From: Alphaproteobacteria bacterium
GTDB lineage: Bacteria > Myxococcota_A > UBA796 > GCA-2862545
NCBI GenBank assembly: GCA_020632955.1
Contig: JACKEO010000036.1
Coordinates: 1 to 20,139 of the forward strand
Length of the DNA: 20,139 nucleotides
Reading direction: 5' to 3'
Below, one piece after another: positions 8,101 through 15,910 of the stretch; the stretch's first letter is position 1, and every line of letters begins with the position of its first letter. A model generated the notes under the pieces. It worked only from the letters and a program-made list of their open reading frames with translations, was not told the origin of the DNA and did no database searches. Position numbers and translations under genes: made by a program.

Positions 8101-8589
8101 GCGCAGGAGCGCGACCACCTCGAGCCCGAGGTGGAGATCGGGGTCCCCGCCTTCCTCCCCGAGAGCCTGGTGCCCGACATGACCGAGCGCCTGGCCTGGT
8201 ACCGCCGGCTGTCGGGTGCGCTGCGCCCCGACGAGACCGAGCCGATCCTCGACGAGCTCCAGCACGAGCGCGGGCCGCTGCCCGTGGAGGTGCACAACCT
8301 CGCGGGGAAGATCGAGATCGCCGCCTGGTGCCGTCGGGTGGGGCTGGCGCGCGTGGGCTGGCTGAAGGTGCGCGCGCTCCTCGAGCTGCATCCGCGTAGC
8401 GCCCTCGGGCCCGCCGCCCTCGAGCAGATCGTCGCGGAGCACCCGCGGCGGATGAGCCTGGAGCGCACGCCGGACGGCGCGCCCGTGCTCGCCGTCCGCT
8501 TCACCCCGTCGGAGGCGGAGCGTCCCTTCGTCTTCCTGCGGTGGGTGCTGGCCCGCCTGGCCCGCGAGCTGCCCGCCGCCGGGCGCTGA
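5146..8589 (+). CDS. mfd: Transcription-repair coupling factor Mfd
   Basis: A 1147-residue ATP-dependent translocase that removes RNA polymerase stalled at DNA lesions and recruits UvrA for nucleotide excision repair. The full family architecture is present: UvrB-like N-terminal module (TFPADDVRPYDGFSPSPDVV near 68-90), RNA-polymerase-interacting domain (DLVVHRLHGIGRY near 480), then the RecG-like superfamily 2 motor with Walker A GDVGFGKT at about 627-634 and the DEEH box at 728-731, SATPIPRTL, the QLRGRVGRS motif, and the C-terminal TRCF domain. Length is typical. Two in-frame GTG codons (5146, 5152) are candidates; neither has a good ribosome binding site, which fits translation coupled to the membrane-protein gene ending at 5139. 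It ends 15 bases from the convergent glpK stop. Confidence 0.97.
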   Translation: MAVSQGFLQDAARLRAQGVGWAELPPDALAFVLARLDPAERTVVVVDEPDAAERLARALRFFADEPGRVETFPADDVRPYDGFSPSPDVVAQRTRTLHRWGRGDPLIVVAPVRALLQRVPTAAVRAAGTLTLEVGARLDRDELVAELTTTGYLAAARAEHPGTFAVRGDVVDVWSAGLPAPRRIDFFDDEIEEIRRLDPRTLRATGRAARATVLPAREERVDDEAVARFAAELGRLAAAQGRGLTLRRRLVEELRAGIRFSAVEDHLPALVPTTAPLDLLEGGRSVVVQPRAVLASARDTLDTVARRWRELDGDERPLVPPDERFLPLDHVERWIRDAHPVFDLSGSEASRPLGAEPVEGLAVRGTDLGPTVSRLRKLADAEARIALVAPSTRRAELLHDLLDGHGVVLVGRAAIEDLRPGEISVLVGDLPRGFLAPRSGWAFVPTHALFGAQDAATRRRAHDLFEAAVGAVTDLKSGDLVVHRLHGIGRYDRLDRLDVDGAQQDFVRILYRGDDVLYVPVTSLDQLSAYTASRHGVEVRLDRLGGQTWAARKDKVRDSLLSAAQELLAVQARRELAERPAHPPPGELYQQLVARFPHTETPDQARAILDVQEDLSSDAPMDRLLCGDVGFGKTEVALRAAMRVIEGGQQVAVLCPTTVLAFQHHLKLTDRFADLPVRVAMLSRFTPAAEERRVLEGLRTGEIDLVVGTHTLLGRSVRFARLGLVVVDEEHRFGVRQKERFKKLRASVDLLSMSATPIPRTLQQAVSGLRTMSVMATPPGDRLEVRTSVARMTQARISDAIRLELERKGQVFFVHNRVESIERVAERLRGWVPEARIEVAHGQMPAERIERLLVDFMEHRCDVLVCTAIVESGVDLPNVNTMIIDRADQFGLAQLYQLRGRVGRSSVRGSCLLLAPEELARDARRRLQVLVENTRLGSGFAVAAADLELRGGGNLLGEDQSGNIDAVGYQVWVELLEEAVDHARGAQERDHLEPEVEIGVPAFLPESLVPDMTERLAWYRRLSGALRPDETEPILDELQHERGPLPVEVHNLAGKIEIAAWCRRVGLARVGWLKVRALLELHPRSALGPAALEQIVAEHPRRMSLERTPDGAPVLAVRFTPSEAERPFVFLRWVLARLARELPAAGR

Positions 8590-8604
8590 TCGAGGCGGCG
8601 CCGG

Positions 8605-10080
8605 TCAGGCCTTCGCCACCGCCTTCGCCCACGCGGCGCGCGTCGTCTCGATCTCCGCACGCACGCCGGCCGGCGCGAACCGCGCCTGCTCGGTCCAGGC
8701 CTGGCGGATCTCGTCGAGGGTGGACCACACCCCGGTCGCCAGCCCTGCGAGGAGGCCGCTGCCCAGCCCGGTGGTCTCGAGCACCTCGGGACGCACGCAC
8801 GGCACGCCGAGGAGGTCGGCCTGGCGCTGCATCAGCAGGTCGTTCGCCGCAGCACCGCCGTCCACCCGCATCTCCACCAGCGATCGGCCCAGGTCGGCGG
8901 TCATCGCGCGCACCACGTCGTCCACCTGCAGGGCGATGCCGTCGAGCGTGGCGCGGGCGAGGTGGGCCTTGGTGGTGCCGCCGGTGATGCCCGTGATGGT
9001 GCCGCGGGCGTCGGGGTTCCAGTGCGGTGCGCCCAGGCCCGCCAGCGCCGGCACGAAGACCACGCCACCGCTGTCGGGCACCGACGCCGCCAGGGCCTCG
9101 ATCTCGGAGGCGGACCCGAGGATGCCCAGGCCGTCGCGGAGCCACTGGACCGCCGCGCCCGCGATGAAGACGCTGCCCTCGAGGGCGTAGGTGGTGCGCC
9201 CGTCGAGTCGCCAGCCGACGGTGGTGAGCATGCCGCGCGACGACGGGGTGGGGCGCTCGCCCGTGTTGAGCAGGATGAAGGCCCCGGTGCCGTAGGTGCA
9301 CTTCGCCATGCCCAGGTCGAAGCAGGCCTGGCCGAACAGGGCCCCCTGCTGGTCGCCCACGAGACCCGCCACGGGGATGCCGTCGGGCAGGAAGCCGACG
9401 CCGCGGGTGTGGCCGTGCACCGCCGCGTTGTCGACCACCTCGGGGAGACAGGCGCGCGGCACGCGGAGGAGCTCGGTGAGCGCGTCGCTCCACGCGAGCT
9501 CCCGCAGGTCGAAGAGCAGGGTGCGGCTGGCGTTGCTCGGGTCGGTGACGTGGGCCCCGGTGAGGCGCCAGGTGACGTAGGTGTCGATCGTGCCGAAGGC
9601 GAGCTCGCCGCGGGCGGCCCGCGCGCGGGCGCCGTCCACGTGGTCGAGGAGCCACTCCGCCTTCGTCCCCGAGAAGTAGGGATCGAGGACGAGGCCGGTG
9701 GTGCGTCGCACCAGGTCCTCGTGACCCTGCTCGGCGAGCTGGCGGCAGCGCGAGGCGGTGCGTCGGTCCTGCCACACCAGCGCCCGGTGGATCGGGACGC
9801 CGGTGGCGCGGTCCCAGAACAGGCAGGTCTCGCGCTGGTTGGTCACGCCGATGGCGCCGATGTCGGTGCCTCGGGCCCCCACGGCGGCCAGCGCCTGGGT
9901 GACGGCGGCCTCCATCGACGCCCAGATCTCGTCGGGGTCGTGCTCCACCTGGCCGGGGCGCGGGTAGTGGTTGGGGAACTCGACGTTCGCGCGCGCGACC
10001 ACGGTGATGGTCTCGTCGACCAGCAGCGCCGTGGTGCCGGTGGTTCCCTGATCGATGGCGAGCACGTAGCGGCCGGACAT
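8605..10080 (-). CDS. glpK: Glycerol kinase
   Basis: A 491-residue FGGY-family kinase that phosphorylates glycerol to sn-glycerol 3-phosphate with ATP, in the cytoplasm. Clear signatures: the N-terminal phosphate-binding loop AIDQGTTGTTALL at 8-20, TNQRETCLFW (the Arg-Glu pair binds glycerol), the GDQQGALFGQ segment with the catalytic Asp, WNPDARGTITGIT, and the C-terminal GGAAANDLLMQ and ETTGLGSGLLAG. The length matches the family (about 500). The ATG at 10080 is preceded by GAGGGAGGG. No glpF, glpD or other glycerol gene is in the window. The peroxidase gene lies 95 bases upstream on the same strand, so a shared transcript is possible but without an obvious metabolic reason. Confidence 0.97.
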   Translation of the reverse strand: MSGRYVLAIDQGTTGTTALLVDETITVVARANVEFPNHYPRPGQVEHDPDEIWASMEAAVTQALAAVGARGTDIGAIGVTNQRETCLFWDRATGVPIHRALVWQDRRTASRCRQLAEQGHEDLVRRTTGLVLDPYFSGTKAEWLLDHVDGARARAARGELAFGTIDTYVTWRLTGAHVTDPSNASRTLLFDLRELAWSDALTELLRVPRACLPEVVDNAAVHGHTRGVGFLPDGIPVAGLVGDQQGALFGQACFDLGMAKCTYGTGAFILLNTGERPTPSSRGMLTTVGWRLDGRTTYALEGSVFIAGAAVQWLRDGLGILGSASEIEALAASVPDSGGVVFVPALAGLGAPHWNPDARGTITGITGGTTKAHLARATLDGIALQVDDVVRAMTADLGRSLVEMRVDGGAAANDLLMQRQADLLGVPCVRPEVLETTGLGSGLLAGLATGVWSTLDEIRQAWTEQARFAPAGVRAEIETTRAAWAKAVAKA

Positions 10081-10175
10081 GGACCCTCCCTCGGGTGGCG
10101 ACCTCGGGAAGCTACGTGGCCGGCGGGCCGCGTGCCACCACGCAGCCCACGGTCCGCCGCGTCACCGCGACGCGC

Positions 10176-11258
10176 TCACTCCTTCGGGCCGGGCGTCTCG
10201 GGGCCGCCGGGGGGCAGCGCGGGGGCCACCACGTAGGCCTTGTCGATGGTGCCGGTGAGTGCACCCAGGAAGGTGGTGATGGAGGCGGCCTCCTCGTCGG
10301 TGAGGAGCTTGCCGAGCTGGTGGCGCGCCATCAGCTTGACGGCCTCCTCGAGGGTGGCGACGCTGCCGTCGTGGAACCAGGGCCCGGTCTTCGCGACGTT
10401 GCGCAGCGACGGCACCTTGAAGACGTGCAGGTCGGCCTCCTCGCCGGTGACCTCCTTGCGGCCCTCGTCGGCGGTCTCGTAGGGCTCGACGGCGCCGAGC
10501 TTCTGGAAGGAGTTGCCGCCGAGGAAGGCGCCGTTGTGGCAGGAGATGCACCCGGTCGACACGAAGAGGTCGGCACCCGCACGCTCCTCCGGCGTGAGCG
10601 CGCTGCCCTTGCCGCCCAGGTACTCGTCCCAGCGGCCCGGGGTCACGAGGTTGCGCTCGAAGGCGCCGATGGCGCGGCCGATGTTCTCGGCGGTGATCGG
10701 CTTGGTCTGCGACGGGAAGGCCTTCGCGAAGGCGGTCTGGTAGCCGGGGATCGTGTCGAGGAGCGCCACCACGGTGTCGAGGTCGGGCATGGCCATCTCG
10801 ACCGGGTTCGTGATCGGCCCGAGGGCCTGCTCCTCCACGGTCTTCGCGCGGCCGTCCCAGAACTGCGCGACGTGCGCGAAGGCGAAGTAGGACGACGGGC
10901 TGTTGCGCGCGCCGAGCTGGCCCTTGTGACCGGGAGAGGTGGGCTTGCCGTCCACGCCGTAGGCCATCAGGTCGTGGCAGGAGTTGCAGGAGATGTCCTG
11001 GCCCAGCGACAGCCGGGGCTCGTAGTAGAGCATCCGGCCGAGGTCGACGAGGTCCTTGGTGTGGCCCGCGGGCGTCGGCTTCGTGACCGGCTTGAAGATG
11101 TTCTTGTGGACCTCCGAGACGGGCACCTCCTCCTCGGCGGCCGCCTCGGGCTCGGCCGCCGGTGCCTCCTCGACCGCAGCCGGCGAGGCCTGGTCCGGCG
11201 TGGGGGCGGGCGTCGAGCCGCCGCAGGCGAGCAGGGCGAGGGCGAGGAGCGAGGTCAT
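10176..11258 (-). CDS. Di-heme cytochrome c peroxidase/MauG-family lipoprotein
   Basis: A 360-residue exported protein. The N-terminus MTSLLALALLACGGS carries a lipobox LLAC with Cys12 as the predicted lipidated residue, followed by an Ala/Glu/Pro-rich linker to about residue 50. Two c-type heme sites are present, CNSCH at 91-95 and CISCH at 237-241, in the arrangement of bacterial di-heme peroxidases (CcpA/MauG family). Supporting family motifs are FWDGRAKTVEEQ near 133-144, NPVEMAM near 151-157, CHNGAFLGGNSF from 240, and FKVPSLRNVAKTGPWFHDG. The family reduces hydrogen peroxide with electrons from a c-type cytochrome or copper protein; some members oxidise proteins instead. GGGAGG lies 5 bases before ATG 11258. 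The signal peptide is very short and has no Lys/Arg in its n-region, which is unusual; no ATG/GTG/TTG just upstream would supply one. Confidence 0.93.
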   Translation of the reverse strand: MTSLLALALLACGGSTPAPTPDQASPAAVEEAPAAEPEAAAEEEVPVSEVHKNIFKPVTKPTPAGHTKDLVDLGRMLYYEPRLSLGQDISCNSCHDLMAYGVDGKPTSPGHKGQLGARNSPSSYFAFAHVAQFWDGRAKTVEEQALGPITNPVEMAMPDLDTVVALLDTIPGYQTAFAKAFPSQTKPITAENIGRAIGAFERNLVTPGRWDEYLGGKGSALTPEERAGADLFVSTGCISCHNGAFLGGNSFQKLGAVEPYETADEGRKEVTGEEADLHVFKVPSLRNVAKTGPWFHDGSVATLEEAVKLMARHQLGKLLTDEEAASITTFLGALTGTIDKAYVVAPALPPGGPETPGPKE

Positions 11259-11418
11259 CAGGGCCTCCCGGAGGGTGGTGTGGCCGCGTGCATACCGCAG
11301 GCGACGGGCCGAATCGAGTCTCGCTGCGTCGCCGACCGCCGCGCGCTGTCTCGGTGCGTGGCCTTGCGAGGGGGGGAGCGCCGCGCGATGTCGGCGGCCC
11401 GCAGCGCCGGAGGACGTC
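11259..11418. promoter_or_regulatory. Divergent spacer between peroxidase and thrA
   Basis: 160 bases separate the starts of two divergent genes, so promoters for both are expected here. I see no threonine/isoleucine-rich leader peptide plus attenuator like that of enterobacterial thrA and no clear -35/-10 pair. The stretch holds ribosome binding sites for both genes: GGAGG at 11409-11413 for thrA, and the complement of CCTCCC near 11264-11269 for the peroxidase. Confidence 0.5.
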
Positions 11419-13836
11419 GTGATCGTCATGAAGTTCGGGGGCACGTCGGTGGGATCCGCGGCGCGGATCGCCCACGTGGCGTCGCTCGTCGTGGGGCAGC
11501 GAGGTCCCGTGGCGGTGGTCACCTCGGCGATGGGAGGCGTCACGGACGAGCTGCTCGCGGCGGGGCGTGCAGCGGAGGCCGGCCACGTCGACGCGGCGCT
11601 CGCCGCCGTCGCGCGGCTGGAGGCCCGGCACGAGGCCGTCGCGTCCGAACCCGAGGTCCGCGCGATCGTCGCCGGCATCCTCGACGAGCTCCGCAGCCTG
11701 CTGCGCGGGGTGTGGCTGCTGCGGGAGCAGACCCCCCGGACGCGCGCCGTGCTGGCGTCGATGGGGGAGCGGCTGTCGGCGCCGGTGCTGGCCGCCGCCA
11801 TCCGCGCCGCCGGGCGCGAGGCCCGCGCCGTCGACGCCCGCGCCTTCGTGGTCACGGACGCCCGCCACGAGGCGGCGAGGGTGGACACGGCGCGCACGCG
11901 GGAGCGTGGCCGGGCCACGCTCCTCCCGCTGCTGGAGCAGGGCGTCGTCCCCGTGGTGACGGGCTTCATCGGCGCGACGCCCGAGGGCACCACGACGCTG
12001 CTCGGGCGTGGCGGCTCCGACTACAGCGGCGCCCTGGTCGGCGCCGTGCTCGACGCCGCGGAGGTGTGGATCTGGACCGACGTGGACGGGATCCTCTCGG
12101 CCGACCCCCGCCTCGTGCGGGACGCACGCTCGCTGGAGCGCGTCTCGTACCGGGAGGCGGCGGAGATGTCCTTCTTCGGCGCGAAGGTGGTCCACCCCAA
12201 GACCATGGTGCCCGCGGTCGAACGGGGGATCCCGCTGCGGATCCGGTCCACGTTCACACCCGACCGGGTGGGCACCCTCGTCAGCGCCGAGACGTCCCCC
12301 ACGCCGCACGGCGTCAAGGTGGTCACGGCCAGCCGGAAGCAGGCCCTCGTGACGGTGGCGGGGCGCGGGCTGGCGGGTCTCCCGGGCACGGCGCGCCGGA
12401 TCTTCGGCGTCACCGAGGACGAGGGCGTCAACGTCTCGATGATCTCCCAGGCCAGCTCGGAGCAGTCGGTCTCGCTGGTGGTGGACGGCGTCGACGCCGC
12501 GCGCCTCGCCCACGCCCTCGACCGCGTGTTCGCGCTCGAGATCGAGGCCGGTCTCGTCGAGCCGGCGCGCATCCAGGCCGAGATGGCCGTCGTGTCGGTG
12601 ATCGGCGAGGGCATGGCGGGCAGGCCGGGCGTGTCCGCGCGCCTCTTCCGGGCCCTCGGTGACACGGGCGTCAACGTGCACGCCATCGCCCAGGGGGCCG
12701 CGGAGCTGTCGATCTCCGCCGCGATCGCGGAGCCCGACGTGCCGCGCGCGGTCCGGGCGGTGCACCGCGCCTTCGGCCTCACGCGCCGTCTCGACGTGGT
12801 CGTCCTCGGGGCAGGGCGCGTGGCCGCCGCCTTCCTCGGGATGCTCGACCAGACCCGCGAGGACCTCGAACGCGCGCAGCGGCTCGAGCTGCGCCTGCTC
12901 GCGGTGGCCACGAGCCGCCGGTGGATCCACGAGCCCGACGGGTTGCCCGCGCGCGAGGCGCTGGAGCGGCTCGGCGGGGGAGGGGAGCGCCCCGGGGACG
13001 AGGAGCTGCTCGGGCGTCTGGAGGAGGAGCGCCACGGCCCCGTCGTGCTGGTCGACCTCACCGCGGCGCCCCTCGGCACGCTGCACCTGGCCGCCCTGGA
13101 GCGGGGCTTCCACGTGGTCACCGCGAACAAGCTCCCGCTGTCCGGATCCTCCGAGCTGTACCGGGAGCTGGTGGGCGCCCCCCTGCGCACCGGCGCCCGC
13201 TATGGGTACGAGACCACCTTCGGAGCGGGCCTGCCCGTGCTCCACACCCTCCACGAGCTGCTGCACACCGGCGACGTGGTGGACGAGGTCTCGGGCTGCT
13301 TCAGCGGCACCCTCGGCTTCCTCTGCTCGCGGCTCCAGGACGGCACGGGCCTCGAGGAGGCGGTGCGCGAGGCCGCCGACCTCGGCTACACCGAACCCGA
13401 CCCGCGGGAGGACCTCTCGGGACGCGACGTCGCCCGCAAGGCCCTCATCGTGGCGCGCGCGATGGGCATGGAGCTGGAGCCGGAGGCCGTGGCGCTCGAG
13501 CCGATGGTGCCCGACCTGGAGGAGGGGCTGGACGTGGCCCTGGCTCGGCACGCCGAGGCCTTCGCCGCCCGTGTCGCCGAGGCCCGCGCGGGCGGTGGCG
13601 TGCTGCGGTACGTCGCGCGCATCGCCCGCGATGGCGTCGCCGTCCGGCTCGTCGAGGTCCCGTCGGACAGCGCCATCGGGTCGCTCCGTGGTCCCGACAA
13701 CATCCTCGTGTTCCGCACCGGGCGCTACCGCGAGCACCCGCTGGTGGTCCGGGGGCCGGGCGCCGGCGCCGACGTCACGGCCGCAGGGGTGCTCGGCGAC
13801 GTGCTGCGGGTGGCCTCGGCCGATCCGGCCTGGTGA
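11419..13836 (+). CDS. thrA: Bifunctional aspartokinase / homoserine dehydrogenase
   Basis: An 805-residue fused enzyme that catalyses the first and third steps from aspartate to homoserine, towards threonine and methionine. The aspartokinase part opens with MKFGGTSVGS at residues 4-13 and contains WTDVDGILSADPR and FFGAKVVHPKTM. A pair of ACT regulatory domains follows at about 310-450 (VNVSMISQASSEQSVSLVV, then TGVNVHAIAQGAAELSIS), so feedback by an end product, probably threonine, is likely. The dehydrogenase begins near 455 with VVVLGAGRVAAAFLG (NADP-binding) and has ETTFGAGLPVL, SGCFSGTLGF and GYTEPDPREDLSGRDVARK, all close to the E. coli ThrA C-terminus. The order and length match E. 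coli ThrA (820). The start is GTG 11419, 5 bases after GGAGG; the internal ATG at 11428 is too far from that site. The stop lies 3 bases from the recN stop. Confidence 0.97.
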   Translation: MIVMKFGGTSVGSAARIAHVASLVVGQRGPVAVVTSAMGGVTDELLAAGRAAEAGHVDAALAAVARLEARHEAVASEPEVRAIVAGILDELRSLLRGVWLLREQTPRTRAVLASMGERLSAPVLAAAIRAAGREARAVDARAFVVTDARHEAARVDTARTRERGRATLLPLLEQGVVPVVTGFIGATPEGTTTLLGRGGSDYSGALVGAVLDAAEVWIWTDVDGILSADPRLVRDARSLERVSYREAAEMSFFGAKVVHPKTMVPAVERGIPLRIRSTFTPDRVGTLVSAETSPTPHGVKVVTASRKQALVTVAGRGLAGLPGTARRIFGVTEDEGVNVSMISQASSEQSVSLVVDGVDAARLAHALDRVFALEIEAGLVEPARIQAEMAVVSVIGEGMAGRPGVSARLFRALGDTGVNVHAIAQGAAELSISAAIAEPDVPRAVRAVHRAFGLTRRLDVVVLGAGRVAAAFLGMLDQTREDLERAQRLELRLLAVATSRRWIHEPDGLPAREALERLGGGGERPGDEELLGRLEEERHGPVVLVDLTAAPLGTLHLAALERGFHVVTANKLPLSGSSELYRELVGAPLRTGARYGYETTFGAGLPVLHTLHELLHTGDVVDEVSGCFSGTLGFLCSRLQDGTGLEEAVREAADLGYTEPDPREDLSGRDVARKALIVARAMGMELEPEAVALEPMVPDLEEGLDVALARHAEAFAARVAEARAGGGVLRYVARIARDGVAVRLVEVPSDSAIGSLRGPDNILVFRTGRYREHPLVVRGPGAGADVTAAGVLGDVLRVASADPAW

Positions 13837-13839
13837 GGC

Positions 13840-15552
13840 TCAGGCGCGGGGACGACCCTCGCGTGCCTGGCTGACCAGCACGGCGGCGGCGGCGCGGGTC
13901 GCATCGGTCACGGTCCTGCCGCCCATCATGCGGGCCAGCTCCTCCACCTGGCCCGCGGCGTCGAGCGTGTGCACCTCGGTGGTGGTCCTCCCGTCCCGCT
14001 CGGCCTTCCGCACGTGGTGGTGGGCGTCGGCCCAGGCGGCGATGGGTGCGAGGTGCGTGATGCACAGCACCTGGCGGTCGACCGCGACCTCGGCCAGCTT
14101 GGCCCCGATGGCGGCGGCCACGGCGCCGCCGACCCCCGAGTCCACCTCGTCGAACACGTGCAGGCCACGCGGAGCGCGCGTCGCCAGGACGCGCTTGACC
14201 GCGAGCATGGCCCGGGACAGCTCCCCGCCACTGGCGATGCGCTGCAGGGGCCGGGGCGGCTCTCCCCGGTTCGGCGCGATGAGCAGGGTCACCCGGTTCA
14301 TCCCGGTGCGGCCCACCCGGGCGCCGTCTGCCGAGAGCTCGTCGGCGCGTCGCTCGAGGCGCGCGACCTCCACGTCCACGCGCGCGTCGCCCATCCCGAG
14401 GTCGGCGAGCTGCGCGGTGATCGCGGCGCCCAGCGCGGCCGCAGCGGCCTGGCGGGCGCGCGACAGGGCCCGCGCCGAGGCCACCGCCCCGTCGGCGGCC
14501 GCCTGGCGCTCTCCCTCGAGCTCCTCGAGTCGCGCATCGCCGAGCTGGAGCTCCGCGAGCTCCTGTCGCAGGGAGGCATGCCGCGCGACGAGCGCGTCGT
14601 GGCTGCCGCCGTGACGGCGCGCCAGGCGCCGGAGCAGGGCCAGGCGGTCCTCCACGGTGGCCAGGCGACGGGGATCCTCGTGCACGTTCCGCGCATAGCG
14701 ACCGAGCTCCCGCGCGACCGCCGCGAGCGCGTCGCGGGCCTCGACCAGCTGGTCCACCAGGGCGTCCAGCTCGGGGTCGACGCCCCGCAGGTCGTCGAGA
14801 TCGCTGCACACGCGGGCCAGCCGGTCGCCCACCGCGTCGTCGTCGGCGTACAGCACGCGCTCGGCCGTGCGGGTGGATCCGGCGAGGCGGTCCGCATGGG
14901 CGAGGCGGCCGTGCTCCGCCTCCAGCTCGACGTCCTCGTCGGGGACCGGCGCCGCCTCGTCGAGCTCCTGGAGCTGGAGCCGGAGCACGGCCTCGCGCTC
15001 CGCCCGTGCGCGCAGCCGCTCGCTGAGCGCCTCGACCGCCGCCGCCGCCTCCTGGTGGCGGAGCCAGTGCGCCGTCATCTCCTCGACCTGCACGTCGAGG
15101 CCGGCGAAGGCGTCGAGCGTGCCGAGGTGCGTGGCCGGATCGGCGAGGGCGTGGTGCTCGTGCTGCGAGCAGATGTCCACCAGCGGCGCCACGATCCGCG
15201 AGAGCTGGCCCGCGGTGGCGAGGTGACCGTTGAGCGTGGCGCGGGACCCTCCGCCGGCGCGGACCGTCCGACGGACGACGAGCTCGGCCTCGTCGGTCCC
15301 CGTGAGCTCGGTCAGGCGGGCCCGCACCTCGGGCGCACCCGTCAGGTCGAACAGGGCCTCGACGATCGCCTCGTCCGCGCCGGCACGGACGAGCCCGGCG
15401 GCGGCGCGCGCGCCGAGGACCAGCTGCAACGCGTCCACCAGGATGGACTTCCCCGCGCCTGTCTCGCCGGTGACGATCTGGAGGCCGGGACCCAGCTCCA
15501 GGGTGACGTCGTCGAGGATCGCGAGCGCGCGCACGCGCAGGTGGAGCAGCAT
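13840..15552 (-). CDS. recN: DNA repair protein RecN
   Basis: A 570-residue SMC-like ATPase that acts early in double-strand break repair, holding DNA ends for RecA. Walker A is GETGAGKS at 29-36, followed by the conserved ILVDALQLVLG. The ABC signature ASGGELSRAMLA starts at 440 and Walker B FDEVDSGVGG at 467-476. A long Glu/Arg/Ala-rich coiled-coil region, about 160-390, lies between the two ATPase halves. The conserved D-loop and CITHLAPIAAWAD follow. Length is normal. The start is the ATG at 15552, where the RecN pattern MLLHLRVRALAILDDVTLE begins. It has no strong ribosome binding site of its own and sits 4 bases after the stop of the Hpt gene, which points to coupled translation. In-frame sequence upstream of the ATG is the Hpt gene read in another frame. 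Confidence 0.96.
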   Translation of the reverse strand: MLLHLRVRALAILDDVTLELGPGLQIVTGETGAGKSILVDALQLVLGARAAAGLVRAGADEAIVEALFDLTGAPEVRARLTELTGTDEAELVVRRTVRAGGGSRATLNGHLATAGQLSRIVAPLVDICSQHEHHALADPATHLGTLDAFAGLDVQVEEMTAHWLRHQEAAAAVEALSERLRARAEREAVLRLQLQELDEAAPVPDEDVELEAEHGRLAHADRLAGSTRTAERVLYADDDAVGDRLARVCSDLDDLRGVDPELDALVDQLVEARDALAAVARELGRYARNVHEDPRRLATVEDRLALLRRLARRHGGSHDALVARHASLRQELAELQLGDARLEELEGERQAAADGAVASARALSRARQAAAAALGAAITAQLADLGMGDARVDVEVARLERRADELSADGARVGRTGMNRVTLLIAPNRGEPPRPLQRIASGGELSRAMLAVKRVLATRAPRGLHVFDEVDSGVGGAVAAAIGAKLAEVAVDRQVLCITHLAPIAAWADAHHHVRKAERDGRTTTEVHTLDAAGQVEELARMMGGRTVTDATRAAAAVLVSQAREGRPRA

Positions 15553-15556
15553 GGGG

Positions 15557-15910
15557 TCAGCCGGGGCCCAGCACCCGGGGGACGTCCGCGCGCACACGGT
15601 CGAAGACCTCGTCGAGGGCGACCGCCGCGGCACGAGCGCCGAGGACGTCGCCCTGGCGAGCGAGATGCTCGATGTCGCCGCACAGCCGCGCGACCTCGGT
15701 GGCCCCGACGTTCGCGCTGGCCCCCTTGATCCCGTGCGCCTCGCGCTGGATGGCCTCGGCACCGCCCCCGGCGAGCGCGCCCCGCAGGGCGTCGAGCCGA
15801 CCGCGGGTGTCGTCGAGGTAGGTCGCGTACAGCTCGTGCAGCCAGGTGGGGTCACCGCCCGTGAGGTCGAGCAGCTCCCGGACCTTCGCGCGGTCCAGCG
15901 GCTCGGTCAC
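15557..15910 (-). CDS. Histidine phosphotransfer (Hpt) domain protein
   Basis: A 117-residue stand-alone Hpt domain. The phosphoacceptor signature AHGIKGASANVGA places the active His at residue 59, with Lys62 and Gly63 following in the canonical H-x-x-K-G order. The remainder is helical, as expected for the four-helix bundle (LHELYATYLDDTRGRLDALR before it, LCGDIEHLARQGD after it). Such domains relay phosphate between the receiver domain of a hybrid histidine kinase and a response regulator, in the cytoplasm. GTG 15910 is chosen because GAGGAGG lies 6 bases upstream and the Hpt fold begins directly after it. No kinase or response regulator is in the window, so it is an orphan here. recN starts 4 bases downstream. 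Confidence 0.92.
   Translation of the reverse strand: MTEPLDRAKVRELLDLTGGDPTWLHELYATYLDDTRGRLDALRGALAGGGAEAIQREAHGIKGASANVGATEVARLCGDIEHLARQGDVLGARAAAVALDEVFDRVRADVPRVLGPG

Noticed and set aside
2539..8442. A 1967-codon open frame on the minus strand opposite the TPR-like, MYG1, membrane-protein and mfd genes
   Set aside because: It is an antisense shadow. In G+C-rich genes the codons whose complements are stops are rare, so long antisense frames arise. The translation is rich in His/Arg/Gly/Ala with no domain, while the plus strand carries clear family proteins.
10162..13737. A 1191-codon minus-strand frame opposite thrA that continues across the peroxidase gene
   Set aside because: Antisense to a clear ThrA and out of frame with the peroxidase; the composition is that of shadow frames (His/Arg/Gly/Glu-rich).
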